Shown: positions 8,756-16,767 of the stretch, in pieces
Numbering within the stretch: position 1 is the stretch's first letter
Layout of the letters: every line of letters begins with the position of its first letter
DNA from: JAGWRI01 sp963728785
Lineage (GTDB): Bacteria; Gemmatimonadota; Gemmatimonadetes; Gemmatimonadales; Gemmatimonadaceae
NCBI GenBank assembly: GCA_963728785.1
Contig: CAVSKV010000004.1
Span: 1,426,001 to 1,490,000 of the forward strand
Direction of reading: 5' to 3'
Length of the DNA: 64,000 nt
Notes under the pieces: generated by a model
The model's input: only the letters and a program-made list of their open reading frames with translations
Database searches by the model: none
What the model was told of the DNA's origin: nothing
Position numbers and translations under genes: made by a program

Positions 8756-8774
8756 CATTTGTCATGACCTGACA
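8750..8774. promoter_or_regulatory. Operator-like array of TGTCA half-sites
   Basis: TGTCA occurs at 8750-8754 and 8760-8764, and its inverted form TGACA at 8770-8774, each exactly 10 bases from the last, so all lie on one face of the helix. The first copy overlaps the -35 box of the predicted promoter. The last two make the inverted repeat TGTCA-N5-TGACA. This fits a binding site for the neighbouring HTH-EIIA proteins. The binding protein is inference. Confidence 0.5.
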
Positions 8775-8833
8775 TATCGCTTCGGCCGCCAGATCATCTT
8801 CGCCCCCGCCCCTAAGGCGTGCGCCGACGCGCA

Positions 8834-10099
8834 TCAGACCACCTCCACTTCGGCGCCGGCGCTGCGCAGCCGTCCGGCCAACGCCTCGTCCACGCGGGCC
8901 CGCACGATCAGCCAGTCACCCTCGGCCCGCTGGTCGAGCACCTCGCCATCGCGGTGGATGGAGGCGAGAAGCTTGCCGTCGGCCGGCGACATGCGGATCT
9001 CCGACACCGGCCGGCGGGCGCGCACGGCGGCCTGCAGGGCCCGCCGCAGCGGTTCCAGACCCCCGTCGCTTAGCGCCGACACGAAGATCGCCCCGGGCGA
9101 TGCCGTGGCCATGCGCACCTGGAGGGCCAGCAACGCCTCGTCGCTCAGGGCGTCCACCTTGTTGAACACGAGCAGCACCGGCTTCGCCTGCAGGCCCAAT
9201 TCCTCGAGCACCTCCTCCACGACCTGGCGTTGGTCTTCCCAGAGCGGATGGCTGGCGTCGACGACGTGCAGCAGCAGGTCGGCGTCGCTCGTTTCTTCGA
9301 GCGTGGCGCGGAACGACGCTACCAGATGATGTGGCAGCTTGCGGATGAACCCGACGGTGTCGGTCACCAGGACGTGCGCGTTCTCGCCCAGGTCTACCTC
9401 GCGGGTGAGCGGGTCGAGCGTGGCGAACAAGCGGTCTTCCACGAACACGCCGGCGTCGTCCGCCAGCCCGCGCAGAATGGACGACTTGCCGGCGTTAGTG
9501 TAGCCCACCAGCGAGGCCTTGAACGCCCCGCGCCGGGACTGACGCTGAACAGTGCGCGCCTTGATGACGTCGCGCAGCCGCTCGCGCAGCAGCTTGATGC
9601 GGTGGTTGATCAGTCGACGGTCGGTTTCGAGCTGGGTTTCGCCGGGGCCGCGCACCCCGATGCCGCCGCGGAACTTCTCGAGGTGGGTCCACATCCGCGT
9701 GAGCCGCGGCAGCATGTATTCGAGCTGGGCCAGCTCTACCTGCATCTTGGCCTCGCTGCTCCGCGCGCGGATGGCGAAGATGTCGAGAATCAATTCCGCG
9801 CGGTCCACCACCCGTTGCCCGATCGCGTCCTCGATGTTCTTGCCCTGGGACGGCGACAGTTCGTCGTCGAAGATGACGAGCGTGGCGCCCAGTTCGAGGA
9901 CTCGGGCGCGCAGTTCATCCAGTTTGCCGGCGCCCAGGTAAGTGCCCGCATGCGGGCGGTCGATCTGCTGGGTCAGTTCGCCAACCACCGTGGCGCCCGC
10001 CGTGTCGGCCAGTCGCGACAACTCCCGCAGGTGTTCGTCCAGCGCCCGCCGAGCGCCGGCGCGCTTGAGCGGAGCGCCCACCAGGAGCGCCCGGTCCAC
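8834..10099 (-). CDS. hflX: GTPase HflX
   Basis: A 421-residue ribosome-associated GTPase that in other bacteria splits stalled ribosomes under stress. The N-terminal glycine-rich HflX domain (about 1-190) carries GTYLGAGK and GIGVRGPGETQLETDRR. The G domain follows, with G1 GYTNAGKS (199-206), G3 DTVGF and G4 NKVD. The GTG at 10099 follows the LEA-2 gene by 17 bases. No ATG lies in frame between that gene's stop and this GTG. Confidence 0.95.
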   Translation of the reverse strand: MDRALLVGAPLKRAGARRALDEHLRELSRLADTAGATVVGELTQQIDRPHAGTYLGAGKLDELRARVLELGATLVIFDDELSPSQGKNIEDAIGQRVVDRAELILDIFAIRARSSEAKMQVELAQLEYMLPRLTRMWTHLEKFRGGIGVRGPGETQLETDRRLINHRIKLLRERLRDVIKARTVQRQSRRGAFKASLVGYTNAGKSSILRGLADDAGVFVEDRLFATLDPLTREVDLGENAHVLVTDTVGFIRKLPHHLVASFRATLEETSDADLLLHVVDASHPLWEDQRQVVEEVLEELGLQAKPVLLVFNKVDALSDEALLALQVRMATASPGAIFVSALSDGGLEPLRRALQAAVRARRPVSEIRMSPADGKLLASIHRDGEVLDQRAEGDWLIVRARVDEALAGRLRSAGAEVEVV

Positions 10100-10116
10100 C
10101 GGCTGCGCGACGTCGA

Positions 10117-10626
10117 TCAGTTCGCGTGCGATGCGGATCTCCCTATGTGGATCGTGCCGTTCACGGTGGTGAACCGCCCCTTGGACGTGAACGGGAAGGT
10201 CCGGCTGCCGATCGGCGAATCAACCGTAATGTCGCCGACAACGTTGTAGTTCACGGCGCCGGGCTGCGTCAACTCGCGGCCGGCCGCCCCCACACCGGTG
10301 TAACTGAACTGCACCGGCAGGTGCACGATGGTGGTGTCGCCGCCGCGGAAGACGTGACGACCGGTGACGTCACCATTGGCAACTTCGATCGTGTCCACGA
10401 GCAGCCTGTAGTGCAGGCTGGTGGCATCCAGCTGGTAGCCATTGGGATTGTACACCGCGAGCACCACGTCCAGGTTGCCCCCCGTGATCCCGAGCCCCGC
10501 GAGACGCACGTCGCGCAACTCCACCACCGGGCGCTTGAACAACTGCCGGCCGAGCGTGGCGCACCCGCCCACCACTAGCAGAACGCCCGTCAGCAATAGA
10601 CGTTTACTTATAGGTCGCCTCGCCAT
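10117..10626 (-). CDS. LEA type 2 (WHy domain) lipoprotein
   Basis: A 169-residue protein with a lipoprotein signal: KRLLLTGVLLVVGGC, cleavage before the cysteine at about 22. The rest resembles the LEA14/WHy fold, a single beta-sandwich domain, with the typical NPNGYQLDATSLHYRLLV segment near the start and alternating hydrophobic strands. The function of bacterial members is not established; a role in envelope stress or desiccation is only suggested for the family. It begins 8 bases after rarA and probably shares its transcript. Confidence 0.75.
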   Translation of the reverse strand: MARRPISKRLLLTGVLLVVGGCATLGRQLFKRPVVELRDVRLAGLGITGGNLDVVLAVYNPNGYQLDATSLHYRLLVDTIEVANGDVTGRHVFRGGDTTIVHLPVQFSYTGVGAAGRELTQPGAVNYNVVGDITVDSPIGSRTFPFTSKGRFTTVNGTIHIGRSASHAN

Positions 10627-10634
10627 CCGCTCCC

Positions 10635-12029
10635 TCAGTCGGTGTGGTCCCCCTCACCTTCCCCCTCCTCGGCCCGGCGCTTGCGCTCGGCCCACCAGGC
10701 CAGTCGCTTGGCGATCTCCTTTTCGAATCCGAACGCGCCGGGCTCGAAGAACGCTGTGCCCCGCAGCCGCTCCGGCAGATACTCCTGCGGCACGTACGCC
10801 TCGGGCACCGCGTGCGCATACTGATACCCGCGCCCGTACCCCAGTTCCTTCATCAGCCCGGTGGGCGCGTTCCGTATGTGCAGTGGAACCGGCTCGGCCG
10901 GCGTGTCCCGCGCCGCAGCCATCGCCGCGTCCAGCGCCAGCTTGGTGCTGTTGGACTTGGGGGCGGTGGCGAGATACACCGTCATCTCGGCCAGCGGAAG
11001 ATAACCCTCCGGCGCGCCGAGCATGTGGAACGCGTCGCGCGCCGCCACCGCGAGCTTGAGCGCCTCCGGGTCGGCCAGCCCGATGTCCTCCGCCGCCATG
11101 GCGATCGCCCGCCGGAACAGCACCATCGGGTCGGCGCCCCCGTCGATCATCCGCGCCATCCAGTAGAGCGCGCCCTGCGGATCGCTCCCGCGAAGGCTCT
11201 TGTGGTACGCGCTGAGCATGCTGTACGTCTCTTCGCCGCCCTTGTCGAATCGCGCGAACCGGAACTGAAGCGCCTCGCGCGCTTCGGCTTCACCGATGCG
11301 CCCGCCCGGCCCCGCATGCGCCGCCGCCGCTTCGAGCACGGTGAGCGCACGGCGCGCATCGCCGTCCACCTGGGCGGCGATGAGCGCCACCGCGGCATCG
11401 TCCACCGTCAGCTTTCGGCGCCCCAGCCCGCGCGCCTCGTCGGCCAGCGCCGAGCGAACCACCAACGCGATGTCCGGCGCCGACAGCGGCTCGAGCACGA
11501 ACACCCGCAGGCGCGACAACAGCGCGCCGATGATCTCGAACGATGGATTCTCGGTGGTGGCGCCGATCAGCGTGATGGTGCCCGACTCGACGTGCGGCAG
11601 GAACGCATCCTGCTGCGCCTTGTTGAACCGGTGGATCTCGTCCGCGAAGAGAATCGTTCCCCGCCCCAAGAGGCGCCGCGACTCCGCTTCGGCCACGATC
11701 TCCCGCACCCGCGGTACGCCTTCGGTGACGGCGGAGAACGGCACGAACTCGCGGTCCGTGTGGCGGGCGATGAGGCGCGCCAGGGTCGTCTTGCCGGAAC
11801 CCGGCGGGCCCCAGAAGACCATCGACCCCACCGTTCCCGATTCGATGGCCACGCGCAGCGGCTTGCCCGGGGCGAGGATCTGTTGCTGGCCCACGAATTC
11901 GTCGAGCGTGCGCGGACGCATGCGGGCGGCGAGCGGTGCGTCATCAGGGCGCACCCAGAGTGATGCGCCGCTGCCCCTGTTCCCCGCGCCACTCGCGGCC
12001 CGCCCGCCGCGCTTGCCGGCCGGCGTCAC
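10635..12029 (-). CDS. rarA: Replication-associated recombination protein A (RarA/MgsA)
   Basis: A 464-residue AAA+ ATPase related to clamp loaders that acts at stalled replication forks. It has RPRTLDEFVGQ (the family's N-terminal box), Walker A GPPGSGKT, Walker B ILFADEIHRFNKAQQD, sensor 1 GATTENPSFE and the C-terminal tetramerisation region with DPQGALYWMARM and NAPTGLMKELGYG. The GTG at 12029 overlaps the cca stop as GTGA. The first 35 residues are a low-complexity, Gly/Ala-rich extension. Confidence 0.95.
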   Translation of the reverse strand: MTPAGKRGGRAASGAGNRGSGASLWVRPDDAPLAARMRPRTLDEFVGQQQILAPGKPLRVAIESGTVGSMVFWGPPGSGKTTLARLIARHTDREFVPFSAVTEGVPRVREIVAEAESRRLLGRGTILFADEIHRFNKAQQDAFLPHVESGTITLIGATTENPSFEIIGALLSRLRVFVLEPLSAPDIALVVRSALADEARGLGRRKLTVDDAAVALIAAQVDGDARRALTVLEAAAAHAGPGGRIGEAEAREALQFRFARFDKGGEETYSMLSAYHKSLRGSDPQGALYWMARMIDGGADPMVLFRRAIAMAAEDIGLADPEALKLAVAARDAFHMLGAPEGYLPLAEMTVYLATAPKSNSTKLALDAAMAAARDTPAEPVPLHIRNAPTGLMKELGYGRGYQYAHAVPEAYVPQEYLPERLRGTAFFEPGAFGFEKEIAKRLAWWAERKRRAEEGEGEGDHTD

Positions 12030-13360
12030 TGGCCCGCCAATCCGGATCCGGGGCGCATCGATTCGGCGCGGGCGAGGAGCGCGGGCGTGGTGTTCCGCGC
12101 CGGATCTTCCAGCACCCAATCGAGCAGCGACAGCAGGATCTTGCCAAGCGCGGGCCCCGCCGGGATCCCGGCCCGTCGCAGATCGTCGCCGTCGAGCGCC
12201 AGATCGCGAAGGTCCACCGGATCGCGGAACGCAGCGCGCAGAGCGCGCCGATAGAGGGCGCGTACGGCCCGGGCCGACGGCGCCGGGCGCCCCGCGCGCC
12301 GCCGCACCGCCCAGCGGGCGCTGGCCAGCCGGAAGAATCCGGGGAGGTGCAGCCGGCCAACGCCGGCCACCCAGCGGCGTACCTGCGCGTCGCCTGCCGG
12401 CGCGATGCCGGTCAGCGCCGCGCCCATCGGGCCGCCCAGCATCTGCCAGCGCTCCACCAGCGCCTGGATCCAGTTCATTTCGAGCTTGGAGCAGCGCAGG
12501 GCCGTGAGCGCGGCCCCGATCTGGTCGGCCGGCACGTCGCTGAAAAGCATCGCCATGCGATGCACGCGCCGATTGGGCCGGTGAGGCACGCCGGGCTGGG
12601 CCAGGCAGTCGAGCGCGTCCAGGACATCGTCGCCCACCCCGGCCAGCGCCGGCACGAGCACCGGGAGCGCGCCGGCTTCGCGCCACCGCCGGAGCGCGGT
12701 ACTGGGCGCCGTCACCTGCTCCATGGTCTTCTCGAGTTCCTGCTTCACCCGCTCCGGCGACAGCCGTCCCAGATGCGGCGCGCTCTCGACGATGGCGCGC
12801 CATGTCGGAGGATCGATCTCGAAGTCGAACCGCGAGGAAAACCGGATCGCCCGCAGCGCGCGCAGCCGGTCTTCGCGCATCCGCTGGCCGGGATCGCCGA
12901 CGGCGCGCACCAGCCGGCGGTCGAGATCGCCGCGGCCGTCGAACGGGTCATGCAGGCGCTCGAGGCGCGGCGAATACGCAATGGCGTTGATCGTGAAGTC
13001 GCGGCGGGCGAGATCCTCGTCCAGCGAGACGCCAAACTCGACCTCGGCGTGACGCCCGTCGGTGCGCACGTCGCGGCGGAAGGTGGTCACCTCGTGCAGG
13101 GTCTTCTCGTCGTCGAGCACGCCCACGGTGCCGAATTCGATGCCCACCGGAATCGTGCGCCGGTGTCCGAATAGCGCGCGCACCTGCTCCGGGGTCGCTG
13201 CGGTTGCCAGATCCCAGTCGAGGTGCTGATGGCCGAGCAGCGCGTCGCGCACTGCGCCGCCCACGCACCACGTTTCGTGCCCTGCCTTCTCGAGCCGGTC
13301 GGCGATCTCGAGCACGGGTTTCGGGGGCCGCAGCTTGCGCACTTCGTCGCGCTCAGCCAT
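12026..13360 (-). CDS. cca: tRNA nucleotidyltransferase / poly(A) polymerase family (CCA-adding)
   Basis: A 444-residue class II nucleotidyltransferase. The N-terminal catalytic head shows CVGGAVRDALLG, the metal-binding DWDLATAATP (DxD) and RRDFTINAIAYSP. The neck follows with EDRLRALRAIRF and a helical body. The expected role is adding or repairing CCA at tRNA 3' ends; a poly(A) polymerase cannot be excluded from sequence alone. No HD domain motif is seen. The start overlaps the end of the asparaginase gene by 8 bases. Confidence 0.88.
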   Translation of the reverse strand: MAERDEVRKLRPPKPVLEIADRLEKAGHETWCVGGAVRDALLGHQHLDWDLATAATPEQVRALFGHRRTIPVGIEFGTVGVLDDEKTLHEVTTFRRDVRTDGRHAEVEFGVSLDEDLARRDFTINAIAYSPRLERLHDPFDGRGDLDRRLVRAVGDPGQRMREDRLRALRAIRFSSRFDFEIDPPTWRAIVESAPHLGRLSPERVKQELEKTMEQVTAPSTALRRWREAGALPVLVPALAGVGDDVLDALDCLAQPGVPHRPNRRVHRMAMLFSDVPADQIGAALTALRCSKLEMNWIQALVERWQMLGGPMGAALTGIAPAGDAQVRRWVAGVGRLHLPGFFRLASARWAVRRRAGRPAPSARAVRALYRRALRAAFRDPVDLRDLALDGDDLRRAGIPAGPALGKILLSLLDWVLEDPARNTTPALLARAESMRPGSGLAGQ

Positions 13361-14312
13361 CGAACACCGTGCGCAGATCGGCGCCGGCGCCGAGCGCGAG
13401 CATGAGATCGATGCGTGCCTGTGTGGGCCGCCGGCTCCCCGCGAACAGCGCGCCGGCCTCGTACAGCCGGCGCCCCCCGCCCACGTATCCGTAGGTGTGC
13501 CCCACGCGGCCCCGCAGCGCGCGGGACGTGATCACCACCGGCTTCCCATCGGCAATCCACCGGCCGATCCCCTCGGCCATGAGCGGCGGCACGTTGCCGC
13601 GCCCCATCGCCGCCACCACGACGCCCAGCGCCGTCTGGCGCGACGCGTCGAGCAGCCGAGCATCGGCCCCGCCCCAGGCGTACACGATGTCCACCGGTTG
13701 GGCGGGCGCGTTGGGGACCAACAGCGGAAGCGAAACCTGCGCAGTGCGCCGCACGATCACGCGCCCGTCATCCACCACTCCCAACGGTCCAAGACCGGGG
13801 CTTTCGAATGCGTCGGGCATGTGCGTGTGCACCTTGGTCACGTCGAGAGCGCTGAAAATGCGGTCGCCCATGACGACCAGCGCGCCCAGACCGCGCGCCT
13901 CCTCGCTGACGGCCGTGCGAACCGACGCACCGAGGTTGGCCGGCCCGTCCCACCCCAGATCGGTCGACGTGCGCATGGCGCCGGTGAACACGACGGGTTT
14001 CTCCGTGTCGAGCGTCCGTGCCATCAAATACGCCGATTCCTCCAGCGAGTCGGTGCCATGGGTGACGACGACGCCTTGCACCTCCGGGCGTGCCACGTGA
14101 CCGGCGATGCGGGAACGCAGCGCCCACATCCGGTCCACGGTCATGTGCGGACCGGGGAAGGCGCCGAAGTCGTCAACTTCGAGTTCCGCCATCCGGTCGA
14201 GGCCTGGCGCGAGCGCCAGGATGTCACGGCCGGCGAGCGCGGGCACGGCCCCGCCCGCCGCCGGATCGTGGCGCATGGAAATGGTACCGCCCGTGAAGAT
14301 GAGAACGATCAT
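13353..14312 (-). CDS. ansA: L-asparaginase (type I/II family)
   Basis: A 319-residue amidohydrolase converting asparagine to aspartate and ammonia. Both catalytic threonine motifs are visible: FTGGTIS at the N-terminus and VVTHGTDSLEE at about residue 85, plus GAMR and the D..K region. There is no signal peptide, so it is probably cytoplasmic. ATGA overlap with the upstream SDR gene suggests coupled translation. Confidence 0.9.
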   Translation of the reverse strand: MIVLIFTGGTISMRHDPAAGGAVPALAGRDILALAPGLDRMAELEVDDFGAFPGPHMTVDRMWALRSRIAGHVARPEVQGVVVTHGTDSLEESAYLMARTLDTEKPVVFTGAMRTSTDLGWDGPANLGASVRTAVSEEARGLGALVVMGDRIFSALDVTKVHTHMPDAFESPGLGPLGVVDDGRVIVRRTAQVSLPLLVPNAPAQPVDIVYAWGGADARLLDASRQTALGVVVAAMGRGNVPPLMAEGIGRWIADGKPVVITSRALRGRVGHTYGYVGGGRRLYEAGALFAGSRRPTQARIDLMLALGAGADLRTVFDG

Positions 14313-15064
14313 CCGCAGAGCACGCTGCCGCCGTTCACGTTCACGATCTCCCCGGTGATGTGCCGGGCCAGCGCCGAGCAGAGGAACACGATCGGTCCGG
14401 CGATGTCCCTCGCATCGGCCACCCGCCCCAGCGGAATCGTGGCCGCGATGCGCTCCCTCCCGCCGTCAGCATAGGGCACGTCGCACATCTCGGTGTCCAC
14501 CCAACCCGGCGCGACGCTGTTGACCGTGATGTCGCGGCGTGCCAGTTCCGGCGCCAGGGACTTCACGAACGCGATCATCGCGCCTTTCGATGCGCCATAG
14601 TCGGAATGGAACGCCTCCCCCCGCTGCCCGGCCGTGCTCGCCACGAGCACGATCCGCCCGTGGTCGCGGAGCACGCGGCCTGCGGCTCTCGTCGTATAGA
14701 ACATCGAATCGACGTTCTGCGCCATCGTGCGCCGCCAGCGCGCGTCGGAAATCTGCGTGACGTCTTCCTCTTCCACCGGCCAGATCCCCGCGTTCCCGAC
14801 GAACAGGTCGAGCGCACCGAGGTGGGCCACCGCCTGGCGCACCAGATCGTCGGCGCCCTTGGCGGTGGCGATGTCCGCCCCCACCGCGGCCGCCCGCACC
14901 CCCAGGGCGCGCGCCCGCGCGGCGACGTGCTCGGCGTCCACGGTCCGCGCCCGATAGCCGAGCACGACGTCCGCCCCAGATTCGGCGAGCAGGAGCACCG
15001 TCGCCGCGCCGATGCCGCGCGAGCCGCCGGTGACGAGCGCGCACTTTCCCGCGAGATCAATCAC
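14309..15064 (-). CDS. Short-chain dehydrogenase/reductase
   Basis: A 251-residue classical SDR with the NAD(P) motif TGGSRGIG, the NAG motif (VGNAGIW) and the catalytic Ser and YxxxK pair (VASTAG and DYGASKGA). The C-terminal ITGEIVNVNGG is typical of FabG-like enzymes. The substrate is unknown; a role in fatty-acid or sugar metabolism is possible. The GTG start overlaps the gmhA stop as GTGA. Confidence 0.9.
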   Translation of the reverse strand: MIDLAGKCALVTGGSRGIGAATVLLLAESGADVVLGYRARTVDAEHVAARARALGVRAAAVGADIATAKGADDLVRQAVAHLGALDLFVGNAGIWPVEEEDVTQISDARWRRTMAQNVDSMFYTTRAAGRVLRDHGRIVLVASTAGQRGEAFHSDYGASKGAMIAFVKSLAPELARRDITVNSVAPGWVDTEMCDVPYADGGRERIAATIPLGRVADARDIAGPIVFLCSALARHITGEIVNVNGGSVLCG

Positions 15065-15636
15065 AGCGTCGCCTCCACGAGGTCACAGATGATGTGCTCG
15101 AGGCACAGGTGCAGTTCCTGCGCCCGATCGGTCCGGTCGGTGGGGATCACCACCGAGTGATCGGCCACGGCGCGCAGCGCTCCTCCGTCGTGAGCCGAGA
15201 ACGCCAACACCTTCACGCCGGCCGCGCGGGCCGCCTCGGCGGCTCGCAGCACGTTGGCGGAATTGCCGCTCGTGGAGTGGATCACGAGCAGGTCGCCGGG
15301 CTCGGCCAGCGCTTCGACCTGCCGTGCGAACACCTGGTCGAATCCGAGGTCATTGCCGGCGGCGGTCAGCAGTGACGTGTCCGTGGTGAGCGCGATGGCC
15401 GGGTACGCACGCCGGTCGCGTCGATAGCGCACCACGTATTCCGTGGCGATGTGCTGGGCGTCGGCTGCGCTGCCGCCGTTGCCGCAGAAGAAAAGCGTAC
15501 CACCCGCCTTGACGGTGTCTCGCACGAGGCGGAGCGCCTCGTCGAGTTCGGCGCCCAAGGTGTCGGCCACGTGGAGCGCCGTCCGGGACAACGCCCGCAG
15601 GGCTTCGCTGAACTCCCTACTCGATGATCGTGTCAC
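15061..15636 (-). CDS. gmhA: Sedoheptulose-7-phosphate isomerase GmhA-like (SIS domain)
   Basis: A 191-residue SIS-domain protein matching GmhA in length and motifs: FCGNGGSAADAQHIATE, the TSGNSANV sugar-phosphate loop and HLCLEHIICD at the end. GmhA makes D-glycero-manno-heptose-7-phosphate for the LPS core or heptose-containing glycans. The other heptose genes are not in this window. A general phosphosugar isomerase such as DiaA-like is the alternative. Confidence 0.88.
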   Translation of the reverse strand: MTRSSSREFSEALRALSRTALHVADTLGAELDEALRLVRDTVKAGGTLFFCGNGGSAADAQHIATEYVVRYRRDRRAYPAIALTTDTSLLTAAGNDLGFDQVFARQVEALAEPGDLLVIHSTSGNSANVLRAAEAARAAGVKVLAFSAHDGGALRAVADHSVVIPTDRTDRAQELHLCLEHIICDLVEATL

Positions 15637-15658
15637 GGCCGGCGCCTCCGCCGTTGGG

Positions 15659-16438
15659 TCAATGTCGTGTCGACCGGGAAGACCGCGGCCGGCCCAGCAC
15701 CAGTTGCCGGAGCCGCTCCAGCATACCGCGCCGCGCGACGAGCGGCGGTACCGCCAACACCGGCTCGTCGGCCAGCAGCCGGCGCGCGTTCTCGTTCGTC
15801 AGCAGCGCGACCTGCTCCGCGGTGCCGACCTCTGCCAGCCACTCGCGCACTGACATTAGTGAACGCGCATCAGCGTGAGTGTCGCTGGCGATGACGTCGG
15901 CGTATCCCTGGCCGAGGATCCCCTGGGCCAGCTCGGCCATGCGATGGTGGCCGAGCAGCGCTGCCCCGTCCAGCTGGATGACCGCGCCCGACCGGCGCCA
16001 CTCGCCCACTTGCTCCACGGTGCACCCGACGTACCGCTCGGGATGCGCCAGCACGGGAAGGATTCCACTCGTGCGCAGGCGGAACAGTTCCTCTGCGGAG
16101 TTGGGCGGAATGGACATCCGGGGGAACTCGACGAGCACCGCCTTCGATCCGCCGAGCGACAACCGAGGGTGGCCCAGGTCCGTGCCGGGCGTGTCGAGCA
16201 TGATCTCCCATCCCAGCTTCAGCTCCAGCCCGGCCGGTGCCCGGGCGCGCAGCGAGGCCAGAATCTGCACGTGCTGGTCGTACGGCGCGCTCGCCGCCTT
16301 CGACGCCATCAGATGCGGCGTGCACACCACCACCGTCACCCCCCCGGCCGCGAACCGCTGCAGCACAGGAAGCGACGCCCCGATCGATGGCGAGCCGTCG
16401 TCCACTCCCGGCAGCAGATGCGTGTGGATGTCGATCAC
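15659..16438 (-). CDS. CpsB/YwqE-type tyrosine-protein phosphatase (PHP family)
   Basis: A 259-residue PHP-domain metal-dependent phosphatase. Metal ligands appear in IDIHTHLLPGVDDG at the N-terminus, VVCTPHLM, LAHPERY and ASDTHAD. In Gram-positive relatives it dephosphorylates the tyrosine kinase that controls capsule chain length. No such kinase is seen in this window, so the partner is unknown. The GTG at 16438 overlaps the stop of the upstream small gene as GTGA. Confidence 0.88.
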   Translation of the reverse strand: MIDIHTHLLPGVDDGSPSIGASLPVLQRFAAGGVTVVVCTPHLMASKAASAPYDQHVQILASLRARAPAGLELKLGWEIMLDTPGTDLGHPRLSLGGSKAVLVEFPRMSIPPNSAEELFRLRTSGILPVLAHPERYVGCTVEQVGEWRRSGAVIQLDGAALLGHHRMAELAQGILGQGYADVIASDTHADARSLMSVREWLAEVGTAEQVALLTNENARRLLADEPVLAVPPLVARRGMLERLRQLVLGRPRSSRSTRH

Positions 16439-16767
16439 GCGGCGTCCCCCTGTCCCGCGTGGCGGGCACCGATGCCGCCGATGCGCTGCATCGCGGCGGC
16501 CGCCATCGGGTCGAGATCTCCCGCCGCCGCGTACTCGAACGCATACGTGACGAGAGCGTCGGCGGCGAGCAGGTGGAGCGCCGATTGACGTCCCGTCTCG
16601 CCTGTCGCGAGCAACTTTGCCAGGATCTCCTCGGCCGCGGCTTCGCACACTGCGTGCGTCTGGGAAGCGTCGAGCGCCAACCGAGCACCGAGCGCCTGGC
16701 GCACCAGCGCGTCGAGCGCCTCGGGGGGACGCGGCGTCCGGCGTGTCAGCCACGCGTCCACCGTCAC
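16435..16767 (-). CDS. Uncharacterised 110-residue protein
   Basis: I do not recognise the family. The GTG at 16767 overlaps the alaS stop, and the stop overlaps the start of the phosphatase gene, both as GTGA, so it is almost certainly translated. The protein looks all-helical and Ala/Leu-rich, with no signal peptide or membrane segment. Residues about 55-85 (RQSALHLLAADALVTYAFEY) form a probable amphipathic helix. The nearby RIGG and the position between alaS and a signalling phosphatase do not reveal its job. Confidence 0.7.
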   Translation of the reverse strand: MTVDAWLTRRTPRPPEALDALVRQALGARLALDASQTHAVCEAAAEEILAKLLATGETGRQSALHLLAADALVTYAFEYAAAGDLDPMAAAAMQRIGGIGARHAGQGDAA

